Source of the DNA: Blautia hominis
GTDB lineage: Bacteria > Bacillota > Clostridia > Lachnospirales > Lachnospiraceae
Length of the DNA: 64,000 nucleotides
Direction: 5' to 3'
NCBI GenBank assembly: GCA_002270465.1
Contig: NQOF01000003.1
Span: 310,001-374,000 of the forward strand
Part shown: positions 42,604 through 51,033 of the stretch, piece by piece
How the letters are laid out: every line of letters begins with the position of its first letter
How positions within the stretch are numbered: position 1 is the stretch's first letter
Made by a program: the position numbers and the translations under genes
Notes under the pieces: generated by a model
What the model was told of the DNA's origin: nothing
Databases searched by the model: none
What the model saw: only the letters and a program-made list of their open reading frames with translations

Positions 42604-44868
42604 ATGATTGATTCTGATTTCAAAAAAAACAGTCGGATACAGAGGCTTTGGGAGAGAAGCACGGAACTATCCAAAAGCGGAAAAAGAAATGTCTATGTGG
42701 ATAATGCAGAGTTCCTGGTCTATCACTGGTCCGGGCATAGCGCGGGGTTCTCACCTGCAACGGGGGAACTGGCTCTTTCGGATGATGAGAGGATTAATTT
42801 AGGAGACCATAATTGCCGTGTCGATGTGGGGACCCCGTTTCCCTATCTGGATGAGATGCCTTCCAAAGTAAATGGATTTGAGTATTCAGCTACAAACTGG
42901 GCCGAAGACTATGCTTTTTTTCTGGACCACAGCCCGGCAGAGATTTATCCGGATGAGACGATCGTCGGAGAATTTCATTGGCAATTGGATGAGGCCAGAA
43001 GATTTGTGTATCCTGATGAAGTGGTAGAACTTGGATTTGATTTACGTCAGATGGGGGCAGGCGGCACCAGCCTTGCACATACCTGTCCTGATTTAAGCAT
43101 TGGGTTAAAGAAAGGCTGGAGCGGACTTCTGGAAGAGGTATTGGAAAGCAAAGCAAAGTGGGAGAAATATGGCAACAAAAAGAGATATGAATATCTGAGG
43201 GCCCAGGAGACTGTGGTACAGGCCATCATACGCTTTACCTTGCGTCATGCAAAACGTGCCGAAGAACTTGCGGCGGTGGAAAATGACAAGGAGCAGCAAG
43301 CACGGTACCTGCAGATTGCCGGTAATATGGCGCAGCTTGCAAAAGGTGCACCTAAGAATTTTGAGCAGGCAGTGCAGTGGATCCAGTTGTTCCAGGTCGT
43401 GGAGCGGATCAATGGGCATGGTAACGGATATGGAAGGCTGGATCAGCTTCTGATCGGCTTCTACAGAAAAGACATAGAGGATGGGATATTAACAAAGGAA
43501 AAGGCAAGGGATATCTTAGCAGAACTGTATCTGAAATACGGAGGGAATTATTTTTCATTTGGCGGCAGGGACAGAGAAGGCAGGGATGCAACAAACGAAG
43601 TCAGCTGGATAGGGCTGGAGGCATATGACATGTTAGGAGGATATAATCATCTGGGGGTGATGTGGCATGAAGATATGGATCCGGAATATTACAGCTACGC
43701 ATGCGATGTTGTGACCAGACATGGCTGCGGCGTTCCTACATTGGTCAACTATGATGTCATGCGCGATTCCGAACTGTACAGCGGGTACAGTGAGGAGGAT
43801 GCTTGCAATGTAACGTACAGCGGCTGTCAATGGTATTGCGCGGCAGGTGCAGAATACAGCGACCATGACTTAAATTCTTTTGTTCTGATTGCCCCCATGC
43901 AGAGGGCAATGAAGCTGGCGGAAGAGCTGCATACGGAGACATTTGAAGATTTCTGGGATCTGTATGCACAGGAAGTCGGTAAAACGGCACAGGCATTTAC
44001 AGAGTTCAAGAATCGTGTCTATAAATGGCAGGACCGCGTGTGGCCGGAGATGGTTACGACGCTTTGCATGAAAGATACCATTCAGAAGGGGCTGGATGTC
44101 ACATCTATCGGGGGACCGCATAATGCATTTACATCAGTGAATGTTCTTGGTGTGCCTAACGTGGTGGATTCCATGTATGCCATAAAAAGAGTAATATTTG
44201 AAGAGAAAAGATATACGATGAAGGAACTGAATGAGGCGGTCAGGGAGAACTGGAAAGACCGGGAAGTGATGCGGCAGATCATGCTGAATCAGGAGAAATT
44301 CGGAAATGACATGGATGGGGTCGATGCAATGTATGTAAGGGTAGCCCGGAATATCCATGATACGCTGGAAGAGCAGAGAAATATCAAGGGTTTCCATTTC
44401 CGGGCATCCCTCTTCCAATACATGGGGCATACTTATGCCGGTCCGATTTTGGGAGCCACGCCTGATGGAAGATTTGCTGAGGAACCGATCGCCCATGGAT
44501 GCAATCCCATGCATGGAAGGAATCAAGAAGGCATTACTGCTACAGCGAATTCCTTACTGAAAGTACCGTTCAGGGAATATCAGGGAGGTTCTCTTCAGAT
44601 AGAACTGCAGCCGAAATTTTTTGACGGAAAGGAAAATAGAGGCGCCTATATTGAGCATTTTTCAAAGGCATATATGAAGAAGGGCGGCATACAGATCAAT
44701 TTCAATGTGGTTGATCTGGAAAAGTTAAAAAAAGCAGTAGATGATGAAAAAAATCCGGAGTATGCAGATATTGTAGTGAAGGTGACCGGATATAGTGCAC
44801 ATTTTGTGGTTATGGACCATGAGTTCAGAAAGGAGTTCGTGGAACGGGTTAACTATGAAAGTGTTTGA
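42604..44868 (+). CDS. Glycyl radical enzyme with an atypical active-site motif
   Basis: A 754-residue PFL-like glycyl radical enzyme. The C-terminal radical loop is VKVTGYSAHF with the radical-bearing G729. The thiyl Cys region reads YSGCQWYC (C408, C412), where choline lyase, diol dehydratase and related enzymes have GCVE and pyruvate formate-lyase has an adjacent Cys pair. The usual Glu two residues after Cys is therefore Trp, so the substrate and reaction probably differ from the known types. It sits just upstream of its activase and of a GH29 fucosidase-like gene, in a host-glycan locus, so a sugar-derived substrate is possible. It starts at ATG 42604 after GAGGAG and GGAGA sites. Oxygen would inactivate it, which fits a strict anaerobe. 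Confidence 0.87.
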   Translation: MIDSDFKKNSRIQRLWERSTELSKSGKRNVYVDNAEFLVYHWSGHSAGFSPATGELALSDDERINLGDHNCRVDVGTPFPYLDEMPSKVNGFEYSATNWAEDYAFFLDHSPAEIYPDETIVGEFHWQLDEARRFVYPDEVVELGFDLRQMGAGGTSLAHTCPDLSIGLKKGWSGLLEEVLESKAKWEKYGNKKRYEYLRAQETVVQAIIRFTLRHAKRAEELAAVENDKEQQARYLQIAGNMAQLAKGAPKNFEQAVQWIQLFQVVERINGHGNGYGRLDQLLIGFYRKDIEDGILTKEKARDILAELYLKYGGNYFSFGGRDREGRDATNEVSWIGLEAYDMLGGYNHLGVMWHEDMDPEYYSYACDVVTRHGCGVPTLVNYDVMRDSELYSGYSEEDACNVTYSGCQWYCAAGAEYSDHDLNSFVLIAPMQRAMKLAEELHTETFEDFWDLYAQEVGKTAQAFTEFKNRVYKWQDRVWPEMVTTLCMKDTIQKGLDVTSIGGPHNAFTSVNVLGVPNVVDSMYAIKRVIFEEKRYTMKELNEAVRENWKDREVMRQIMLNQEKFGNDMDGVDAMYVRVARNIHDTLEEQRNIKGFHFRASLFQYMGHTYAGPILGATPDGRFAEEPIAHGCNPMHGRNQEGITATANSLLKVPFREYQGGSLQIELQPKFFDGKENRGAYIEHFSKAYMKKGGIQINFNVVDLEKLKKAVDDEKNPEYADIVVKVTGYSAHFVVMDHEFRKEFVERVNYESV

Positions 44869-44880
44869 CAGGAGGGCACA

Positions 44881-45828
44881 ATGAACGAAGGACTTGTGTT
44901 TGACATACATAGGGGAACCACACATGATGGGCCTGGAATGCGGACTACTGTTTTTTTAAAAGGGTGTCCCCTGCATTGTACATGGTGCCAGAATCCGGAA
45001 AGTATCTATCCCGGAAGGGAACTGATGTGGGATGCAAAAAAGTGTATCGGCTGTATGGAATGTATAAAAGCGTGTCCGGTAAAGGCGCTGACCGCAGATG
45101 ACAGCGGGATAAAGACAGACAAATCTGCCTGCCGTAAGTGTTTTGCCTGTGCAGCCGGCTGTCCGTCAAAGGCAATGCAGATAGTGGGGAACCCCTGGGA
45201 AGTTTCCACCCTTGTAAAAGAGGCTTGCAAAGACAGAATGTTTTTCGAGGATTTTTCAGGAGGCGTCACCGTATCTGGCGGAGAACCATTGTTACAGAGT
45301 GAATTTCTCCCGGAATTCTTAAGAACGCTGAAGAAAGAAGGCATAAATACGGCTTTGGATACTTCTGGGTTTGGAAGGCAGGAAGTCCTCCATGAAGTCT
45401 ATCCGTTTGTGGATACATTCCTGTACGATATAAAATTTATAAATGATGGAATGCATCAAGCGCATACTGGGGTAAGCAATAAAATTATATTGGAAAATTT
45501 GAAGAGTATTGCGGACAGGATCCGAAGACAAAAGGACTCCCGCCTGTGGATACGGACTCCGCTCATACCAGGGGCAACTGCAGCGGAGGAAAACATAGAG
45601 GAAATCGGGCAGTATATCCGGAAAGAATTGATCGATGTGATAGAGCGGTGGGAACTATGTGCATTCAACTATGTATGTAAAGACAAGTATATTAAAATGG
45701 GACAATACTGGAAGTATGCGGAATGTACATTGTTAGACTGCAGCACAGTAGAGGATCTGGCTTCGATTGCTGAAAAATATGCAGAAGGACTTGTTGTTGT
45801 CTCAGGGCTGACAGCACAGAAAAAGTAA
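44881..45828 (+). CDS. Glycyl radical enzyme activase (radical SAM)
   Basis: A 315-residue activase. The radical SAM CX3CX2C motif is GCPLHCTWC (C29, C33, C36). An inserted ferredoxin-like region carries two further cysteine quartets (CIGCMECIKACP; CRKCFACAAGCP), the layout of activases for the diol- and choline-type glycyl radical enzymes, while pyruvate formate-lyase activase lacks them. It makes the 5'-deoxyadenosyl radical that abstracts hydrogen from the partner's glycine. It starts 12 bases after the enzyme gene behind ACAGGAGGG, in the same operon. No other activase is present. Confidence 0.93.
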   Translation: MNEGLVFDIHRGTTHDGPGMRTTVFLKGCPLHCTWCQNPESIYPGRELMWDAKKCIGCMECIKACPVKALTADDSGIKTDKSACRKCFACAAGCPSKAMQIVGNPWEVSTLVKEACKDRMFFEDFSGGVTVSGGEPLLQSEFLPEFLRTLKKEGINTALDTSGFGRQEVLHEVYPFVDTFLYDIKFINDGMHQAHTGVSNKIILENLKSIADRIRRQKDSRLWIRTPLIPGATAAEENIEEIGQYIRKELIDVIERWELCAFNYVCKDKYIKMGQYWKYAECTLLDCSTVEDLASIAEKYAEGLVVVSGLTAQKK

Positions 45829-45863
45829 GGATAATAGAAGAATTAGAAAAAAGGAGACAGGAT

Positions 45864-47183
45864 ATGAAGAAACATTACTATCAGACATGGGAATCTGTGA
45901 AGGAACATAAGGTACCGCAGTGGTACGAAGACTGTAAATTTGGTGTTATGATTTGCTGGGGACCATACTCAGTACCGGCATATGCCCCCACGAATTTGGA
46001 ATTTGGTGAGGTGGCAGGCGATGAGGGATGGTTCTGTAATAATTCGTATGCAGAGTGGTATTTTAATTCTGTGAATGTAGGAAAAGGACCAACCTATGAA
46101 CATCATAAAGCCACATATGGGGAAGATTTTCCATATGAGAACTTCGTGGATATGTGGAAAGCAGAAAAATGGGAACCGGAAGAATGGGGACAGCTTTTTG
46201 AGGATGCGGGCATAAAATATGTGGTGCTTGTAACAAAACAGCATGATGGCTTTTGTCTTTTTCCAAGCAAATATACAGATTATAACTCAGTTATGAGAGG
46301 ACCAAAGCGTGATATTACAGGTGAATTGACACGGGCAGTTGAAAAGCATGGGATTAAGATGGGAACCTATTATTCAGGGCTTCTGGATTGGACATATGAA
46401 GATACTCCCATATATGGGGATACGCAGGGATGCTTTTATAACCCTACTTCAGCATACGCGGATTATGCTTATCTGCAGAGCAGGGAGCTGATTGACACCT
46501 ATAAGCCATCTGTATTTTGGAATGATGTGGGATGGCCGAAACAAGGAGAAAATGCACTGCCTAACTTATTTGCACACTATTATAATACTGTGGAAGACGG
46601 TGTAGTGAATGACAGATTTAACGGATTGTACCATGATTTTACAACCAAAGAATATCTGAGCGGAGAAGGAAACAAGAAGGAAAAATGGGAATTCTGCAGG
46701 GGAATGGGAATGTCCTTTGGATATAATGCGGAAGAACGTGAAGAATCTATGATAACAGTCCCGGAGCTTGTACATCTGTTGGTAGAGACAGTATCCAACA
46801 ATGGAAATCTGCTCATAGATATTGGACCAAAAGCGGATGGCACGATTCCGGCGGAACAGGTAAGCCGGCTTCAGGCAATCGGCAGATGGCTGAAGTATAA
46901 TGGGGAAGGCATCTATGGCACCAGATGCAGTGAACGGGAGAATGAGCAGCAAAACGGAATGGATATTTTTTATACAGCGAAAGATGACAGGCTGTACGTT
47001 TTCGCAGAGTTAAAGGGTGCACTTCCTGGGAGGATTTATATAAAAGGGGGAAAGACAGTGACCGCCCTTGATGAACGGGTGAAGTTTACATATTCACAGG
47101 ATACGGATGGAATATCCATCCAAGTAGAAGAAAATGCATCAGGTTATGAAATGGTTGGGTTTGAGGTGGCAACGGGCTGTTAA
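45864..47183 (+). CDS. GH29 alpha-L-fucosidase-like enzyme, intracellular
   Basis: A 439-residue GH29-type protein without signal peptide. Family features include WYEDCKFGVMICWGPYSVPAYAP, VLVTKQHDGFCLFPSKYTDYNS and SNNGNLLIDIGPKADGTIP. The nucleophile is expected in VFWNDVGWP (D221); most family members read LWFDG or WxDG here. Such enzymes remove alpha-linked L-fucose, and the lack of a signal peptide means oligosaccharides must be imported first. It follows the activase in the same operon, behind AAAGGAGACAGG. A second GH29 at 58246 differs in sequence, so the two may cut different fucosyl linkages. Confidence 0.88.
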   Translation: MKKHYYQTWESVKEHKVPQWYEDCKFGVMICWGPYSVPAYAPTNLEFGEVAGDEGWFCNNSYAEWYFNSVNVGKGPTYEHHKATYGEDFPYENFVDMWKAEKWEPEEWGQLFEDAGIKYVVLVTKQHDGFCLFPSKYTDYNSVMRGPKRDITGELTRAVEKHGIKMGTYYSGLLDWTYEDTPIYGDTQGCFYNPTSAYADYAYLQSRELIDTYKPSVFWNDVGWPKQGENALPNLFAHYYNTVEDGVVNDRFNGLYHDFTTKEYLSGEGNKKEKWEFCRGMGMSFGYNAEEREESMITVPELVHLLVETVSNNGNLLIDIGPKADGTIPAEQVSRLQAIGRWLKYNGEGIYGTRCSERENEQQNGMDIFYTAKDDRLYVFAELKGALPGRIYIKGGKTVTALDERVKFTYSQDTDGISIQVEENASGYEMVGFEVATGC

Positions 47184-47207
47184 TAGAAAAGAGAAAGAGT
47201 TCTGATC

Positions 47208-48839
47208 ATGAAGATAAAAATCATAGCAACGATACTTATAGCAGGTGTATTACTTTCAGGCTGCTCCTCAGATACGGGGAACATGAGCGGTACTGATACC
47301 AGAGATAAAAAAGAGGAGCCGGTCAAGCTCACATATGCAAAGATGATGAATAGTAATGCATCGTCAGGAGTGAAGAGCGGACAGACACCTGAAGAAAATG
47401 ATTTTATAGATTACTTAAAAAACGAAAAAAATCTGGATCTTACACTGGCTTGGAGTGCTTTGGATGAGGATTATCAGAATAAGCTGTCATTGAATATTGC
47501 TGCAGGAAATCTGCCGGATTTTTTCGAGGTGGTTGACTATGATACATTCAGGCAGCTGGTTGCCAATGGGATTGCAGCTGATGTGACGGATGCATACAAC
47601 AGTAAAGCGTCTGATTTATTGAAAGAATATAATGAATCAAGCGGGGGCAGATATAATGATGCAGTTACGATTGATGGCAGGTTGTATGGAATACCCAGCG
47701 GAAACATGGGATATCAGCAGCAGATCCTGTGGCTGCGGGCGGATTGGCTGTCTAATCTGGGTTTGGAGACACCGCAAAGTATGGAAGCGCTGGAGGAAGT
47801 TCTCCGGGCATTTACAGAGGACGACCCCGACGGCAATGACGCAGATGATACCTTTGGTCTGACGGTTAATGCCACAAAACCTGTTAGTGGTACAAGTGTA
47901 GGCGGGGTATATGGACTTGATCCCATTTTTTATGCTATGAATGCTTTTCCTCAGCAGTGGATGGAAGATGATAATGGCGATATTTATTATGGAAGTATCG
48001 GAGAGAATATGAAGGATGCTCTGGAAATTCTTCAGAAATGGTATACAAAAGGATATATTGACAAGCAATTTCCTGCCAGAATTGGAACAGGTGAGACGCT
48101 TGGTACGATAACATCAGGCAGTGGAAGTGCCTTCTTTGGCCCGTGGTGGTCATTTCCTAATGATGCCGCTGTTTTGCAGCAGGACTGGATTCCGGTAAAT
48201 TGTCCGCTGGATAGTGAATGCAAGTATAATTATGTGGAACTGTCGCCTTTTTCTCATGTATTTGTAGTAAATCAAAAATGTGAAAATTATGAAGCAGTGG
48301 TGGAGGCAATCTGTACCAGCTTGGATGCCGGCAGGGGAAAAGATAGAGAAGGGTATAAAATCCTTCAGGATATAGGCAATAGCAACGGGGGATATGTAAC
48401 ACCTTTGGGGCTTTGGACTATTGATTATTATGATATCGTTCCGAAGCTTGGAAAAGCATGTAAAGATAATGTGGACAACGGCTCATATGAAGCGTATACA
48501 GGCCTGACAGATTATGACAAGGTGGAAATAGAAAACTGTCGGAAATGGGCAACAGGTGAGAAGAAGAGTAACGCACTTCAATGGAGTTATTATACACGGG
48601 TCCTTGCCAGTAATATTCTTCAGAATGAAGAGTGTAATCCTATTTCGGCAGCATATTATTATACCACAGAATCATCAGCCAATATTCTGCCGTCTTTAGA
48701 TGAGATGGAAGATGAAATGTATTTCAAGATTATTACCGGAGAAAAGAATGTTGATTATTTTGATGAGTTTGTGGAGCAATGGCACAAATTGGGTGGTGAT
48801 ATTTTGACCAGTGAGGTGGAGGAAGCAGCAGAAAAGTAA
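47208..48839 (+). CDS. Carbohydrate ABC transporter binding lipoprotein 1
   Basis: A 543-residue extracellular lipoprotein. The lipobox LLSGC puts the lipid on C19. The chain follows the large LipO/SBP_bac_1 type used with LplB/YtcP permeases (NLPDFFEVVDYDTFRQLVANG; VGGVYGLDPIFYAMNAFPQQWMED). It should capture an oligosaccharide. It lies 24 bases after the GH29 gene and just before a strong hairpin. A second, different lipoprotein of the same kind is encoded after the permeases, so the locus has two candidate binding proteins for one channel. Confidence 0.88.
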   Translation: MKIKIIATILIAGVLLSGCSSDTGNMSGTDTRDKKEEPVKLTYAKMMNSNASSGVKSGQTPEENDFIDYLKNEKNLDLTLAWSALDEDYQNKLSLNIAAGNLPDFFEVVDYDTFRQLVANGIAADVTDAYNSKASDLLKEYNESSGGRYNDAVTIDGRLYGIPSGNMGYQQQILWLRADWLSNLGLETPQSMEALEEVLRAFTEDDPDGNDADDTFGLTVNATKPVSGTSVGGVYGLDPIFYAMNAFPQQWMEDDNGDIYYGSIGENMKDALEILQKWYTKGYIDKQFPARIGTGETLGTITSGSGSAFFGPWWSFPNDAAVLQQDWIPVNCPLDSECKYNYVELSPFSHVFVVNQKCENYEAVVEAICTSLDAGRGKDREGYKILQDIGNSNGGYVTPLGLWTIDYYDIVPKLGKACKDNVDNGSYEAYTGLTDYDKVEIENCRKWATGEKKSNALQWSYYTRVLASNILQNEECNPISAAYYYTTESSANILPSLDEMEDEMYFKIITGEKNVDYFDEFVEQWHKLGGDILTSEVEEAAEK

Positions 48840-48864
48840 AAGGGAATATGCTATATGAATGAAG

Positions 48865-48897
48865 GGGTAAAAAGCTTGAAATACTAGCTTTTTACCC
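48865..48897 (+). terminator. 12-bp hairpin after the first binding protein gene
   Basis: GGGTAAAAAGCT (48865-48876) and AGCTTTTTACCC (48886-48897) pair perfectly around a nine-base loop. The T-run is inside the second arm, so termination may be partial; it separates the binding protein from the permease genes. Confidence 0.7.
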
Positions 48898-49013
48898 TTG
48901 ATTTATGTGTAACAGTTGCGAAAAGGCCAGGTTACGAAAATATTATTAAAATTTCAGTTATTTTTTATAAAAGGTCAAGGAAACGAAAGAGTGATCCTTA
49001 AGGATCAGAACGG

Positions 49014-49072
49014 AAAATATCATGGTATATGCATAAAATATCATGGATTAGAGATAAGAGTTTATTTATAAT
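49014..49072 (+). promoter_or_regulatory. Direct repeats spaced two helical turns, upstream of a -10 box
   Basis: AAAATATCATGG occurs at 49014-49025 and again at 49035-49046, exactly 21 bases start to start. A TATAAT at 49067-49072 follows; the second repeat overlaps where the -35 box should be, and that position has no good -35 sequence. This is the classic arrangement for activation by an AraC-type protein and points to one of the two YesN-type regulators in this window. Confidence 0.65.
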
Positions 49073-49098
49073 ATGAAGCATAGAAAGGGGGTAAATAA

Positions 49099-50055
49099 AT
49101 GAGTCTATTACCAAAAAAGAAAGGAAAAGGAGAAAGCGTTTTAGCACAAAAAACATTATGGAAATCCATTAAAAGCAATAAAGTACTGTTACTTATGATG
49201 ATACCCGGTGTCATTTATTTTACCGTATTTTGTTATGGCCCTATGTATGGGGTTGTACTGGCATTCAAGGATTTTCATATTACGGATGGAATCCTGGGAA
49301 GCCCTTGGGCGGGCTTACGGTATTTTGAACAGGCATTTAGGGATCCATATTTCTGGAAAACGGTGTTTAATACTTTGATCATCAGTTTTGCAAAACTGAT
49401 AGTAGGATTCCCGGCACCCATTATCTTTGCTATACTTATAAATGAGATGGTCTTTCCTCGTTTTAAGAAAGTAGTACAAACCTTTGCATATCTTCCTCAT
49501 TTCATGTCTTGGGTAATTTTGGGAGGTATTTTCTTTTCACTGCTTTCCATCAATGGTCCAATTAATAGTATCTTGGAATTCTTTGGCATGGAAAAGATTA
49601 TGTTTATGGGAAGTAAGGAGTACTTTCGAGGAGTATTGGTTCTGAGCGACGTATGGAAGAGCTTTGGATGGGGATCCGTGTTATACTTTGCAGCCATTGC
49701 AGGTATTGATCAGGAGATGTTTGAAGCCTCAAAGATGGATGGTGCAAACAAAATACAAAATATTTTTTACATTATCCTGCCGGCTATTTTTCCGGTAATC
49801 TGTATCAATCTGATTTTAAGCTTATCAGGAATCTTAAACGGGGGCTTTGACCAGGTGTTTAATCTTTACAGTGAATCTGTATATGAGGTGGCAGATATCA
49901 TTGATACATATGTATATAGACTGGGTCTGAAAAATATGCAGTATAGCTTATCTACCGCAATTGGACTTTTTAAATCCGCAATAGGGTTGATCATGATTGT
50001 TGTCGTGAATTTCATAGTGAAAAAAGTGGGTGGAAAGGAAAATGCATTATGGTAA
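49099..50055 (+). CDS. CUT1 carbohydrate ABC permease, LplB type
   Basis: A 318-residue membrane protein with six hydrophobic segments of the LplB/polysaccharide-permease type. The EAA-type coupling loop is visible as EMFEASKMDGANKIQNIFYIILPAI, and FCYGPMYGVVLAFKDFH is the usual first periplasmic loop. It forms a heterodimer with the next gene product. It starts at ATG 49099 behind AAAGGGGG. No ATPase is encoded nearby, so a shared MsmX-type ATPase must power it. The upstream direct repeats suggest control by a YesN-type regulator. Confidence 0.9.
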   Translation: MSLLPKKKGKGESVLAQKTLWKSIKSNKVLLLMMIPGVIYFTVFCYGPMYGVVLAFKDFHITDGILGSPWAGLRYFEQAFRDPYFWKTVFNTLIISFAKLIVGFPAPIIFAILINEMVFPRFKKVVQTFAYLPHFMSWVILGGIFFSLLSINGPINSILEFFGMEKIMFMGSKEYFRGVLVLSDVWKSFGWGSVLYFAAIAGIDQEMFEASKMDGANKIQNIFYIILPAIFPVICINLILSLSGILNGGFDQVFNLYSESVYEVADIIDTYVYRLGLKNMQYSLSTAIGLFKSAIGLIMIVVVNFIVKKVGGKENALW

Positions 50056-50954
50056 AGAAGAAAAACAAAATTAAAAAGAGCAAAGGAGAAATTGCTTTCA
50101 ATTGTTTTAATGTCATTTTTATGGCAGTGATCGTAGTAATTACCTTTTATCCATTTTGGTACATAGTGGTTGTTTCGCTTAGTAAAACGGCTGCCGGAGG
50201 CGGATTTGCCTTGTGGCCGGATGAGATTAGCTTTAATGCCTATAAAGTTTTATTGGATTATGAGGCAGTATGGACCGGATATAAGAATACCATAATCCGT
50301 TGCCTGATCGGTACGTTTTTAAGCGTTGTGTTCACGGCAATGACAGCATATCCTCTCTCAAAGAGGGATCTGCCTTTTCAAAATTTCTTTACAAATTTCA
50401 TATTATTTACAATGCTATTCAGTGGTGGCTTAATTCCCACATACTTACTGGTAAAAGATCTGCATTTGTTTAATACGGTTTGGGCACTTGTTTTGCCGGG
50501 CATGCTGGGAGCTTATAATATCTTTATCGTCCGTAACTTTTTCCGTTCGATTCCGGCAAGTCTTGAAGAGGCTGCCCTGATTGACGGGGCAAACTGGTTT
50601 TATATATGGTATAAGATAATTATCCCGCTGTCCAAGCCGATACTTGCCACTATTACACTTTGGATCTTAGTTGGCCACTGGAATTCCTGGTATGATGCCA
50701 TGCTGTATATTCAGGACAATGATAAGACTGTAGTGCAGATGATATTAAGAAAGATAGCCATTGAGAACAATGCAAACAGCGTGAGTTCTATAAATGCATT
50801 GATGTCCAAAATACAGGCAGGAAGCGTGATGCCGTCTACGAAAATGTTGGAAGCTGCAATTACTGTGGTTACCATTTTGCCTATGCTGATCGCCTACCCA
50901 TTTTTACAGAGATATTTTGTAAAAGGAATTATGGTAGGTTCTGTTAAGGGGTAA
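50049..50954 (+). CDS. CUT1 carbohydrate ABC permease, YtcP type
   Basis: A 301-residue partner permease with six hydrophobic segments. The EAA loop is PASLEEAALIDGANWFYIWYKIIIPLSKP (given here as two joined motifs, PASLEEAALIDGA and IIPLSKPILATI). Its start overlaps the stop of the LplB-type gene by seven bases, which fixes the start and shows coupling. Together the pair should import an oligosaccharide delivered by one or both lipoproteins. Confidence 0.9.
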   Translation: MVKKKNKIKKSKGEIAFNCFNVIFMAVIVVITFYPFWYIVVVSLSKTAAGGGFALWPDEISFNAYKVLLDYEAVWTGYKNTIIRCLIGTFLSVVFTAMTAYPLSKRDLPFQNFFTNFILFTMLFSGGLIPTYLLVKDLHLFNTVWALVLPGMLGAYNIFIVRNFFRSIPASLEEAALIDGANWFYIWYKIIIPLSKPILATITLWILVGHWNSWYDAMLYIQDNDKTVVQMILRKIAIENNANSVSSINALMSKIQAGSVMPSTKMLEAAITVVTILPMLIAYPFLQRYFVKGIMVGSVKG

Positions 50955-51033
50955 GTGCTTCAGGAAATCTGGATGGATCCGGAGGCCTAAATACAAAGAA
51001 ATATAAAAAAATAATTTGCAGGAGGAATGAAAA

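Noticed and set aside
49014-49046. Short CRISPR-like array
   Set aside because: Only two 12-bp copies with a 9-base gap; this fits a regulator-binding site far better.
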